A stretch of 64,000 nt of DNA. Origin: Kryptolebias marmoratus. Its lineage: Eukaryota; Chordata; Actinopteri; Cyprinodontiformes; Rivulidae. The notes under the pieces are model-generated. The model was not told the DNA's origin and ran no database searches. It saw only the letters and a list, made by a program, of their open reading frames with translations. Made by a program: the position numbers and the translations under genes. The stretch lies in the NCBI RefSeq assembly GCF_001649575.2, contig NC_051433.1:18694326-18758325 (forward strand), written 5' to 3'. This document shows positions 1 through 11,531 of this stretch, piece after piece; position 1 is the stretch's first letter, and every line of letters begins with the position of its first letter.

Positions 1-3000
1 ATTTGATAGTTATGGTGAAGGACAGGAAACTGAACTTGGCTTATCATGCAACTAAAGTGTATACTGCTTATTTGCCAGTAAGAGTGTATCTAGTGTTTGT
101 CCACAGTCAGTAATCTGCATGTTAAAACCAGGTTAGAATAATTGACTTGTGTGTTAACAAAATTGTAGTACACAGCCACACACACTTCTACTTCACACTA
201 CTTCCTTTTACACTACTTCTTCTTACTATTGCTAGAAACAGACAGACTAGATCAAGCTTATTGTTCTCTCCTCCAGTTAATGTATTTACTGTAGTTATTA
301 GTCTAATATCTCTACTCTTATGTTATCTTTTTCTTCTGTGGCTGCTGTCTTTGTAAAATCTTTAGCTTGGTGATTTTCCTGGTGTTGCAATATTAATGTA
401 ATGGCCCTTGTTTATTAGGGCATTGGTTGGTAGAAGTTGGTTGTTTGGGGAGTTTTCAGATCTTTAGAAATCAGGGCAGCTGATAGCAGATAAAGCCGAT
501 AGTTTGTGTGCACATAGCTAAATATTGGGGGAAGAAACACACCGAAAACAATCAAACAAAAAGACTGGCAAAATTTGGCTAATTGTTTAAAGTTAAAACA
601 CCCTTTTAAATTTGTCCTGAAATGTTCTTTTTTTTTTACATGTTTGTTCACTGACACTGTTACAGACTAAACATAAACATCCCTCTCATTAAAGGCATCC
701 TAATTGCTGAAAGTGCATTGACCCAACTTCTGCAGTTTGGCCCCAAAATGTGCCTTTTGCTTTAATCGGCTTCATATGCCACGGTATGATCAATTCTTAT
801 TATTTAAAAAAGAAGTTACAAACGGCATGTCTTTTTGTCTTTCAGCAGTAAAATAAAATTAGTCTTCTCTTTAATTTATTACACTTTCTTTTTTTAGTAA
901 TTTAGTGATTCTGTTCTTGAACTCCCAGTTCCACCTTCTCTCTATTTGCTTTTATCCCAAATGTGACCCAGATGTTGTAATGCAACACATATAAGACAGA
1001 GAATTTGTCCGAGTGCCGCTCTTCTTCCTTCCTCCTCATCATCTCCCGCTCGGCACTTTTCTCCTCCTCCTTCTCCCCTCTGGTGTCGAGGGCTGTAATT
1101 GATATGCCAGCGGCAATAAATCAGTACAGCTTTATGCCCTGACCATTATCTGAACGGACAGATTTGGAGAAGAGGCTGAGGGCGCAAGTTATCCAGCTCT
1201 GCTCCGCCAACACCTCACAAATTCTTCAGTGCCTGGAATAAAAAAAAAATAAAAAGGCACAACTAACTTGTCTGTCCTAAAATGAGGATAATAAAGAAAA
1301 AAAGCTGTGGATAATCTCTGTCCCTTATGACTTCCCCTCCCCCCCCTTTAGGAAGTGTACTATCTTATTCCAATTTCCAATGTCTATTGGGTTGGGATTC
1401 AGTCTTGTCAGTTGATAGGATGTGCCAAGATCAAATTCAATCAACTTGCCCCTTTTTACAGCCCACTGTCTCTAATGCTTTCCCCTTAATTGATAAAGGC
1501 TTCGGCTTCCCCAATTCATTCATTGCTTATTCCCAGAGTGGCAGACATGCTCCAGCCCAAAATGATTGACATGTTTTCCCTGATGGTGCCAGATATGATA
1601 CGCAACCTCCCCACCATTTCACCGAAACTCTGGAGAAAAGTGAAATTGAAGAGGGTTTTGAGGGATAAGGGTGGAGAGAAGTAAATGGGGAAATTTGAGA
1701 GAAAGTAATTTGTGCAAGAGTCAGAGTCAGAACCTGTCATCTACAGCAAGGTGTGTCAAGTAAGGGAGATGGGGCGTGCATTGGTAAGGAACATATTCAG
1801 TGATGATTTTTTTTAACATCTCGTTTCCTCCTCTCTAAGTATTGAAGTGTGTTTCATTATGCCCTATTGACTAATAGATAAAAAGCAGCCATAGACTCCA
1901 GATGCAATTTGTCGTTAGATTCACAATCCCTTACATCAAACTGTAGCTGGCCTAAATGAAGAGAAATTACAGCAGGGACGGGTTTTTTTTTCAGGTTCTC
2001 TCCCATTCTTTATCACACATTAGCTTGCCTGCTCTCTCTGCCTCATTGTGTCTTTGCCTCTCTTGGAAATGACAAAGGAAAATGAGGCAGCCAGCCTCCC
2101 TACGCGCCGCCACCCTTTAAATTGACATCTGCTCTCATCGCTCCGCGCGACTGTACCATTGAGCAAGAAATTAGTTTTTTTATAGGCTGGCTCGTCACTT
2201 TATTGTGTCTGCTTGTGCCAAAGAGGCCGCGATCCACACCAAGTCATTTTAATCTCACAGAGTGGAGAGTTGGGGGATATCTGATAATTGCAGGCCCTTC
2301 TGTCTGCAGTTTTCTTGCTGAAGTGCTTCCATCCACAGGGCTCCCCTGGTGTTTGATTCAAGCGAAGGTGTAGCCCTGATTAAACTGCAGTAAAAGAACA
2401 GGTTTTTGTTTGGCTCTATCTGTTGTTTGCCCACCCTTTCTGTCCATGCAGTGTCTGCTTCTTGTTCCGCTTTATAAAAAGCTTTTCTCTTTGCCAGGCC
2501 AAAAGTTACATGATATAATCTCTAGCTGGACTGGGCTAACTTTGTGTCAGTTGAGTTATTCCAAGGACCATCATCGCTGCTGTTTTCTTTTTTCCCTGCT
2601 CACCTAGTCTTTATAGTTTGCAGTGTTAGTGACTAATAATGATGATCCTTCTTACCTCAGTACTTTAAAATGCAAAGTAGATATCTGTTTTGAAGCAGAC
2701 TTAAATGCTTTCCTGATAGCTTAGAGATTGATAGACAGATTGCTTTGCATCTAAGTGTCTCACTAGAAGAACAGGAAGTGGAAAACAAGTTAAGGAGACT
2801 TTAGGGGAAAACAAACAAACAAAAAACCCTTCATTATACAGCTGTCTTTTCATTTTTGTTTTAATGTTCTTGCCTCCTGTTTCCTCCTTTCCTACCTTTT
2901 CTGTGACGTGTGTCGTCTTTTCCTATTTGGTATGGCCGTAAAACACAGACAGTTTTGATAGTCAAGGTGAAATTGAAGCGTAGGGTACCAGGGACAGTTG

Positions 3001-3959
3001 CATCCTGTTTTGCATAATCAACATTTACAGTAGAACTAATGTTTTGATGTGACAGGGGCATGATCAGCCTGTCAAGTAGCAGAATGCCACGTGCAAACCC
3101 CACTCCTCATCATCTTTGCATTCGGTGCTGAAAATGCTGCCGGGTATATTATGAGCTTTGTAGAACATTTAGGTGTCTCTGAAAATCTGAAGATTAAATG
3201 TAAGCTCAATAAATACATGTTTTATAAACGTCTGCTCTTTGATTTTTCTAAATTAGCTGGCAGGCAGACACATTGAAATGTGGGTAGCATTTAAACCTAA
3301 AAATAAAACAAGTTTGTCACAGTGAGAAGAAAGTAAAAACGTGGGCGCTTTTTCACCTGATATTTTGTCAGGTATGCTTGAATTTACTCAATTAATACAA
3401 TACCAGAACCATACGAAGTAGAGTTTTGAACTTCCTGCTCTGCTGCCCTAATGCTTGTTACCAATTTGCAAAACCTACACATGTAATTACAATGCGGAGA
3501 AACCAGTTAGTGTGTTAAATTTGATACAGTTCAAACTGTGACATGAAAGCCTTTAAGCAAACAGAGCTACAAATTGCTTGCTGTCAATTTTTCTGTCCCC
3601 ACTGGCAGTTTTTCAAGAGCAAACCTCTAAAACCACCTTTGAAAGTTATGAAATATGAGCCAGTTTAATGCTGTGCGTCCATAACTCATTGCTATACTCA
3701 AATTTTGTGTAGAGACCTTTTAATAATCGACTCCTGCCTCCCTTGCATCTCTGCTCATAATTCACTGTCGACACATTTGCCTTCCAGACTTGATTTGATA
3801 TTATTTATATTTTACTAAGCAAATGTCAGCGTGCCTTTTCCCCTTATTTTAACTGTGTAATTTTCAGGCCTTTTAGGCCTCTCTGCCTTCTTGATGCATA
3901 ATCAATAGGAAATGTTCCTTGAAAACTCTAACAGTTTTTTTTTTCTATTTGCCTTTCAG
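1..3959. other. Non-coding DNA upstream of the plexin coding exon (5' intron or upstream region)
   Basis: No open reading frame here is long or protein-like enough to support a gene. The stretch ends in a pyrimidine-rich run followed by CAG at 3957-3959, which looks like a 3' splice site. I therefore read at least its right part as an intron of the plexin gene whose first non-coding exon is not identified. About 1080-1245 and 2110-2390 look less repetitive and are candidates for conserved non-coding DNA, but that is an impression only. No TATA box, CpG island or promoter could be assigned. Confidence 0.6.
1081..1245. promoter_or_regulatory. Candidate conserved non-coding element upstream of plxna1
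   Basis: This segment has balanced base composition, no microsatellite and no visible transposon ends. It contains several short motifs resembling homeodomain or forkhead-type sites (TAATTG near 1097, AATAAAT near 1115). It follows a pyrimidine-rich block at about 1020-1080. Nothing in the sequence proves regulatory function; the call rests on texture alone and needs cross-species alignment. Confidence 0.2.
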
Positions 3960-4221
3960 GGCTCCCTGCTTGTGCCTGTTTGGATGATGTTCCTGATGAC
4001 TGCTCACAGCACTGAAAACAGGACAGTGGATCAATAGGAGTTTTGTTTCTCCTTCCCTGCTCCTTCTCTCCCTCAAGCTCCCTCCTTCCTTATTTCTTTA
4101 AAGTAGAACAGAAAACAAATAACTCTGACTTGGATCTAGGTATCGGAGCTCGTACGCTTCCTCCTCCTCTCTTTCTCCTCCCCCATCCCCCCCCAACCTC
4201 GCCTCTGTGGACACTCCAGAT
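3960..4221 (+). other. plxna1: Probable 5' UTR segment of the plexin A1 first coding exon
   Basis: A T/C-rich run at about 3935-3956 ends in CAG at 3957-3959, giving a good splice acceptor with the exon starting at 3960. From there to the start codon at 4222 the plexin frame is closed by in-frame stops at 4099, 4120 and 4126, so this cannot be N-terminal coding sequence. A weaker alternative acceptor lies near 4075-4077, after a CT-rich run. The rest is pyrimidine-rich (about 4155-4200). In class A plexin genes the start codon commonly lies in a large exon preceded by a non-coding exon, which fits this reading. Confidence 0.5.
3984..4037 (+). other. Upstream ORF (17 codons) in the candidate plexin 5' UTR
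   Basis: An ATG at 3984 opens a 17-codon frame that ends with TAG at 4035-4037, before the main start at 4222. The second codon and the fifth are also ATG, so there are three possible starts in the same frame. If the exon boundary at 3960 is right, this ORF lies on the mature mRNA and could lower initiation at the plexin start. It is too short to call a protein. Its importance depends entirely on the UTR model. Confidence 0.35.
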
Positions 4222-5403
4222 ATGTATCCTCTCAGGCGGTCAGTAGCTGTCCCTGGCCAGGGGAACTTGTTGCTCCTCTTGGGGCTTTTACTCATCATGG
4301 GCTCATCCGTCTCTGAAGGCCAGCGCCCCCCCTTCAAACGGTTTGCCCCTTCTGACTGTTTGCTCACACATCTGGCCATCCACAACAAGACTGGAGAAGT
4401 CTATGTGGGAGCTGTCAACTGGATTTTCAAGCTGTCTAGCAACCTGACTAAACTGCGAAACCACATGACTGGTCCAGTGGTGGACAATGAGAAGTGCTAC
4501 CCTCCACCAAGTGTCCAGTCCTGCCCTTACGAACTGGCCCAGACCCCCAATGTGAACAAACTGCTACTTATAGACTATGCACAGAACCGCCTCATTGCAT
4601 GTGGCAGCACGTCGCAGGGAATTTGCCAGTTCCTGCGTCTGGATGACCTCTTTAAGCTTGGCGAGCCTCACCACCGTAAGGAGCACTATCTCTCCAGCGT
4701 GGCAGAGTCAGGTACAATGTCAGGAGTCATCATAAGCTCCCCCCAAAGTCCTACCAGCAAGTTATTTATCGGAACCCCGATTGATGGCAAATCGGAGTAC
4801 TTCCCTACACTGTCCAGCCGCAAGTTGATGGAGAATGAAGAAAATGCTGACATGTTTAGCTTTGTCTATCAGGATGAGTTTGTCTCCTCTCAGCTAAAGA
4901 TCCCTTCGGACACACTGTCCAAATTTCCTGCTTTTGACATCTATTATGTTTACAGCTTCAGCAGTGAACAGTTCGTCTACTATCTAACAATGCAGCTGGA
5001 CACTCAGCTAACCTCACCTGACGTCAGCGGCGAGCAGTTCTTCACCTCCAAAATTGTTCGTCTCTGCATGGATGATCCAAAGTTTTATTCCTATGTAGAG
5101 TTCCCCATTGGCTGCACTAAAGATGGGATAGAGTACCGTCTGGTGCAGGACGCTTTCTTGGCTCGGCCGGGCCGGCAGCTGGCCAACTCTCTGGGGATTT
5201 CAGAGAATGAAGACATCCTCTTCACTGTGTTCTCTCAGGGTCAGAAAAATCGGGAGAAACCACCCAAAGAGTCAGCATTATGCCTGTTCACCCTGAGGAA
5301 GATAAAGGAGAAGATCAAAGAAAGAATTCAGTCCTGCTACAAGGGAGATGGGAAACTTTCTTTACCCTGGCTGCTTAATAAGGAGCTCGAATGCATCAAC
5401 TCG
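4222..5403 (+). CDS. plxna1: Plexin A1, first coding exon: signal peptide and most of the sema domain (394 codons)
   Basis: Plexin A1 is a single-pass cell-surface semaphorin receptor that steers axons and migrating cells, working with neuropilins for class 3 semaphorins. The ATG at 4222 is preceded by in-frame stops and followed by a leader with a leucine-rich core at residues 16-26. The sema propeller begins near residue 38. Visible landmarks are EVYVGAVN (59-66), the cysteine pairs C92/C101 and C127/C135 typical of plexin sema domains, [17 protein letters not shown] (143-159), and [17 protein letters not shown] followed by LDTQLTSPD. These last stretches match plexin A1 as I recall it better than A2, A3 or A4. 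N-glycosylation sequons lie at N55 and N74. The exon ends INS with donor GTAAGC at 5404, phase 0. Oddities are C46, where A1 has Trp, and W67, where class A plexins have Arg. The frame runs on to a stop at 5455-5457 if the intron is retained. Confidence 0.96.
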
Positions 5404-8400
5404 GTAAGCTCAAACGTTTGTGTTAGTTCTAAAGTTATGTTGATTACATTGAGGTGATAGATGTACTGCCCAGTTGTTAATTACTAACTTATTTACTTTA
5501 CCTTCATTGTTAAAGATCATAAACGTGGTAATTATCCATCTAAAATGTTACAAATCTTCCATTTTCCTTCTGCCGTCTTCCTTTTCCTTTTTCCTTCACA
5601 TTTTCACTCTCCCCGCAAACTCTTGGAGCTTTGATTCAGTCAGACAGGGGACATCATTAGCCCAGTCCTCTGGATTTGTGAAATGTCACTCAGGAGGAGC
5701 ACTCACACACATCCACACTTTGTGCACACAGCATGGCTCGGTGCACTGAAGTGTAAGATCCCGGGGGATAGTGTGAGTTGGACTTGGTTTTTCCTAACTG
5801 ATCCACAGAGCGTGGCCTTGCATGCATTACAGAAAGACACCACTTTCACAGATTCACTTGCACTGGCTAACAATGGTGACCTAAAGACACTACAGGAAAA
5901 CGCACTTTGTAGTTCTCACTATCGTTCACATATATATACCTTTTTACCCTCCATCTCGCGCTCTCGTAATATGCCGCAATTAAAGGACTTGTTCTTTTTT
6001 TCAGTTGACACTTTTTTCTTTCAATGGACTTTCATAAAAACCGGGACACAAAGTATTCTCCCTGAGCAGCTTCTAATGGAGTAGGCTAGTTGAAAAGAAT
6101 AAGGCAGTTTTTTGTCTTTGTTGGTCTTCATTAGCTCAAAGGCACAGATTTGTGGTAAGTAATGTGAATGCCTTAGAGGTCCTTTATTCCTCTCTCTTGC
6201 CACCTTCTATAGATGTGAGCTCTTTGTCTTCAGTGGTTGTCTTCATTCTTAGTCTCCATCACTCTAACAATAGCTTTAAGGCCATAAAAAGAGTATCTCA
6301 TTTATTTCAATTAGATTAGCCAGAGCTATTGGTGCAGAGTGTTGTTTGACTCAACCTTCTGTGGAGTGTGTGGCATCTAGTAGTCTCTGCATGCCTACAA
6401 GTACTATATATGCCAGATTGATAACTGAGGACATTTCTTTTCATTCACTTAATTTTGGCTTGATGGATAGACAAGAAAGCTCTCAATGTAGAGTTAGCAA
6501 TTTACGTGCAACCTAACATTGTTGACTTTTCCAGCAGAAACACCACAAGTGTTTCCAGGAGTGATAATTATGGCTTTATTTAGATGTCCTAATTAAATGT
6601 GACACTGGTGAAATATAAAAGGTTTGAATTTATTCAGTTGCACCTTGCCATGATGACACAACAGCACTGTTCCCATATTGAAATATCTCACTTTGTTTTC
6701 ATTGTTGTGTTTCTATTTTTGTTTTAAGTTTAATATTTGCTAAAAGCCTACTTCAGTCTTCAGGTTTGACTTCCTTTCAGTGATTCATTCATGCATTTAC
6801 TCAAAAATTCACTCATGTCCTCACTTTGTCCCTCTTTTCTGCTTCCCATCCCATTCTGCCCAGCTTGTTACCATGGTTACTGTGCTTTTGGTAAGGATTG
6901 CATCCACCAATGATTTATCATCTTCTAGACATCATCTCAAAAACTATTGTGTTGTATAAGCTGTCATCGATGGTGGTGCAATAGCCGCACAAGAAAAGGC
7001 TGACTGGTTGACCCCATGACAGCAGCAAGACCTAGGAGGTCAACCTCAGGTTAATGACGTCCGCTCTGATCGCCCTAAAAAACTGACCTGAAGTCAGCTG
7101 CCCAACACTGACCTCAGCCTCAGCACAAAGAATCTACAATCCGATATCATCTTTCAGTGTGATGTGCTGCACAAAATAACTAAACATTGCAAACACAGAG
7201 CAACAGAAAGAGCTGAATGAAACAGAAGAATTAAAATAAAATAAAAACTTTACAATCATGGTATATTCTTTATTAGTAGTTTAGCCTGAAGTTGATGCAT
7301 CCACGTTCCAGTGAATGTTTAGAGATTCAGTTTTGTCTTAATTATTTGACACAATCTGAGTATAATTTAAATTAGAATGCACTTGTAAGCCTTTGATTTG
7401 AGGTAGTCTAAGCATATGTTTACTTTTTTTTATACTAGGAATGAAACAGTTTATGGAGAAAGGAACCATGTTGTTCAGTTCAGCTCATGCACAACAAAGC
7501 TTAGTGCCTATGGCATCCAGAAGTTAAAAGTTTAACAGTATACACAAAGTTTCTAGTAGAGCAATATCCAAACAGTGTCTATGATTTTGGAGAACATCTT
7601 TTTTGTTCTGTTTTGTTTTTACATGATTGAATGTGACTGCAAGAAAATGTGATGACCCGCATAATTCAAAGTCCTATCAAAACAAAGAGGAAACATGTTT
7701 GTGGCTCTCTTGAGCAAGCTCTTCTGCCTGAAAATACACCAGCAGAAACAAGATATGAGTTTGTTAAAGACTTTGCAGTGCTATGAGTGGAACAAGACAT
7801 TTTGCTGTAAATATTTAATCAATCATTTAATCTGTGCCCATTTAGGTACAACATTGCCAGAATATCAGTTTAAGTATGTTAAATCTGTGATGTAGCAGCA
7901 TAATGAAGGCTGAAGAAGTTCTGTTGAAAAGTAAATTGTCAACAAAACAACAGATACAATACGAGCATACTGATCATCATCACTGAGTAGTCATAGGACA
8001 TTTTTACACATATTTTACATAATATTTGATGTAATAATTATGAAATATAGTGTAAATTTAAGGTTCTATGAAGGACTTTTATTTTACCAAATGATTGACA
8101 GAACTTTCTCTCATAAAAAAAATGTGAGGTCAGAGCTTTAACAGTTTATTTTCTTGGGCAGTTAATATTTTAATAACTTAAAATTTTAATAAATATAACC
8201 TACAGCCAGTTCAGATTTTGTGTGCCGAACATTTTTTTGAAATGGCCCTAAAGACGATGGAAACGCTATGTTGTAGTGTCAGGATACCTTATTCACTGTC
8301 AAATCTTAACAGAGGAACCAATTAAGTTCTGAGTGAAAATTTCAAGCAAACACATTTAAATGTCTTTTGCCAAATAAATTAAAAGCATTTTAAAATACCC

Positions 8401-9439
8401 AAACTGTAGACTGTCACAATGAAGCTCCTAAAGCCAAACGGCGTCATTCTTTCAGCTTTTACTCAACTTCATGACACGTTCATTTGAAGAACTGAGATTT
8501 TAAATGGAGGAACTGGTGGATTATTTATTACTGATGTATGGTATTTCTGGCGTGTTGACAAAAGGGCAACAAAGTAGGAAAAACAGTGAACGAAACTGAA
8601 AAATCATGACCTAATTTGTACATTAGTAAAATACGCAGGGAAGCACCTAATCTTAGATCGAACGTCTCAGCTCATTGTAGCAGAGGGAATTTTATAACAC
8701 ACAACACATGAGAATAGTTTTGTCTTGGATTATAAAATGTTCAGAAAAACTTTGAATTACTGTCTGACAGCTGGTTATACTATTGTTTAACTGATGCGGA
8801 TCAGTCATGGTACCTGGCACTGACAGTCTGTGTGATTTCTAGACAAATCAGACTTAAATTTTGTTGAACCGAGCCCTGCCTAAACTTAAGGAATTCAAAA
8901 GCAGTCTTAGCCGTGTGAGAGGTGCTGTGTGGCGTGGGGGGGGAGTAGGGGGAATGTGTTTAGGTTGACCCTGCCATGGTGCAGTGGAGAGGGCAGGGCT
9001 GGGTGGGTGGTGGTGGGCTGGGTAGGCCTGAACAGCTGTTAACCACACAGACATGATTGATCACCAGGCGCTCTGTTGGCTGTTTGTGTGAAGTTTAGTT
9101 GTGCTGGATCATTTCATGCCTGCAGCAATCATTAAGATGATATGTTTTTATTGGCACAATGTCAGCGGGTGTTTTTGGTAAACATAAATGTTAAGGCCTA
9201 CTAGAAGTAGGTCTTTGATAAACCGTGTTTGCGTAAATAAAGCACAGACTCTCGTGCTGAGTGTTTAACACCTCAGCTCTGTTACCAGGCTATATTTGCC
9301 TCCTGTTTGTGAGTGATATTGTGTCCTAGTTTTGTCCCTGAGCTTTATTAGTGAACCCCTGACCTTCTCCCCAGTTTGAGAGCGAATCAATATAAAGCAT
9401 TTCCACAGAAGAAAAGGGCGCGGGTGGAAGAGGGTTGCT

Positions 9440-9860
9440 AAGTTGGGGCTGAGAGAGAGGAACGCCACTGAAAACATAGGAGTGAGTGCAGTAAGAAGAG
9501 AGGCAAAAACAAGAAAGAGGCATCATATAGAGGTGAGAGCAAGACAGCACGAACAGGGATCTTGCTGAAAGTAAAAGAGAGAGAGAGAGGCAGCCAGAAC
9601 CCAGAGAGGGAGATGAGAGAGCAGGAGAGAAAGGTGCTAGATGTGGGTGGATATAAAAATGAAAGAACATGGAGTCAGAACCAGAGGAAGGGTTGGATGC
9701 CAAAGAAACATGCTGGAGAGAGAAGAGGAATGTGAAGGATGGTGTTGAGGAGATGAGGAAAGCAGAGAGAGAGCAAAAAATCCATGTGAGCCAAGGGAGA
9801 CGCCCAAAGGAAGAGAAATGATTAAAAAAACACACATAAAGAGAGGAAAGAAAGCAGCGA
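9440..9860 (+). repeat. Purine-rich (GA) low-complexity tract
   Basis: About 420 bases on the + strand are mostly G and A, with a pure GA run near 9579-9590 and many AGAG/GGAA words. The strong strand asymmetry produces long but meaningless open frames on the opposite strand (for example 9326-9835), whose translation is Ser/Leu/Phe/Pro-rich. Similar, shorter purine blocks occur at 10960-11110. Such tracts can form triplex DNA, but there is no direct evidence of a role. Confidence 0.7.
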
Positions 9861-10229
9861 CTTACTCAGTCCGGAACAAATTTAAAAAGTTCCTCTGATC
9901 TGAGCCTTTGATCGCATCATTATTTGCAAATGTTCAGGTCAAATAAATGCTTTAAGGCCTGTTTAAATTTCTTCTTAAAGTGCATTCATATGGATGTTAC
10001 CTCGACACATCCACTCACCTAAACATCCATCATGTTTTGTTTCAAATGTGCAGACACGCAGCACACTGTGTGCATCATGCTGCTCAGTAAGTAAACTGAC
10101 ATTATGGTGGTTTACTCAAATCAAACACAGTAAGTTGTGACAACATTTGCTTCTCTAGTTGACCCATTTAATATATTTACAACTTGACTAGCTTCTTAGC
10201 ATTTGACCCCAAGGGTTATTACTCTCAGC

Positions 10230-10437
10230 TACAGCCACACCAAATCTTAGCACAATATATGTAAAACTGATTGAATTATTGCCACATTTGTGTTTTTTCT
10301 AAGGTCAGTTGGCTGTGGCTGACTCTAAAGGTTAATTAATTCAACATCCAATGATCATTTTTTTGTTTCATTAAGTTTTGTTTATAAGTTTCATTAAAAT
10401 TCGTTCAGCTGATTAATGCAGTAGTTTGGTAACAGAC
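10230..10437. repeat. Possible diverged interspersed repeat
   Basis: The phrase pattern ending in CATTAAAATTCGTTCAGC and then TTTGGTAACAGACA resembles the tail of interspersed repeats common in fish introns. No terminal repeats or target-site duplication could be found, and the class is not assignable. It may equally be unique sequence. A repeat-library comparison would settle it. Confidence 0.3.
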
Positions 10438-11507
10438 ACTACTTTTTGTTGGTGACAATAAAAATCTGGTGCTTTTAGTTAGCATTAAGATAGCTGGTGT
10501 CAGACTGTTCTCTTCTGTTTGCTGAAGACTGCTCAGAGCTTCTCCAAAGATCCAGTTTAAATGTGCTACTTGGTTCGTGCTGTTCTGTGGACATTTAGAA
10601 GACCTACACCGTGCTTCACTGATGCTATTAATGCTGAGATCGATCAGTGTATGCATGCCTTGGAAAACTCAACATCCGAACAAGTTACAAACTTAAAAAT
10701 GGGGGAAAAAGTCTGAACGTTACGAGGACATTAATTTCCTTTCCCATATTTAATTCTGTTCCATCAGTTAAAAGATTTTGCCGTCTTAGACACAGCCCAA
10801 GTGAAGGAAAAATAAAAAGAGGAACGAAAGACATGAAAATGAAGAATATTGTTGAAACAGAGCAAAAGAAAATGCAATCCAGTGGGGGGGCGCGGAAGGA
10901 AACGACAACAGAGCCAAGAAAAGAGCAGCCAGTCTTTTACAGCCAGTGTGCAGTGGAAGGAGAGGCAATGATTCACTGGCTGAGTGAGAGGAGCAGGGGG
11001 AGAGGAAGAGTGATAGCCTCAGAACTTTTTTTCACTGCTGCTGCCAAGAACAGCCCGAGAAAAGGGTGGATGACAGAAAGAAGGTAGGGAGATAGAGGGA
11101 GGAGAGGAGAGTGTGATTGAACGCTGACTGCCGCGCAAATAATATCAGCGTCCCTCACCTGGCCACTGCACTGTCCTCTTCAGCCATATATTTCTCTGTC
11201 ATGTCAGCTCTGAGTGTGTGTTGCAGCTCCTCTGACGGGGTGGGTCTGTCCACTGTAGGTGCCATACTAATGAGGACTTGGGAGCACAACAAGATTTCTG
11301 TGAAATACTTTAGGCTGAGAAAGGCAATAATCTATTTACTCAGGGATCACTTTGCAGAATATATTATATAACATGATTTTTTGTAAATAAAGAAAAGTAT
11401 TGTGCAAACTTTTAAAATTCCCAGTTTCAGCTTTATCCCAAATAATTGTATATCATTACAAACGTCTAACAGTGCGCTGTGCATCCAGTCACCCTACTTA
11501 GGGTATC

Positions 11508-11531
11508 ACATCCCTTGTTCTCAAGGGATGT
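11508..11531. repeat. Perfect 10-bp inverted repeat with 4-nt loop
   Basis: ACATCCCTTG at 11508-11517 is followed by a four-base loop and its exact reverse complement at 11522-11531. No run of T follows, and a bacterial-type terminator would make no sense in this intron. It is a simple hairpin of unknown significance. Confidence 0.6.

Noticed and set aside
4207..4221. A start five codons upstream of 4222 (GTG) for the plexin exon
   Set aside because: It is a GTG, not an ATG. The ATG at 4222 directly precedes a good signal peptide, and stops lie upstream.
9326..9835. 169-codon open frame on the minus strand
   Set aside because: It lies over the GA-rich tract, so its Ser/Leu/Phe/Pro-rich translation reflects base composition rather than a protein.
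10647..11087. 146-codon open frame on the + strand
   Set aside because: No domain or codon pattern is visible. It is basic and low-complexity over a purine-rich area, and lies inside a plexin intron.
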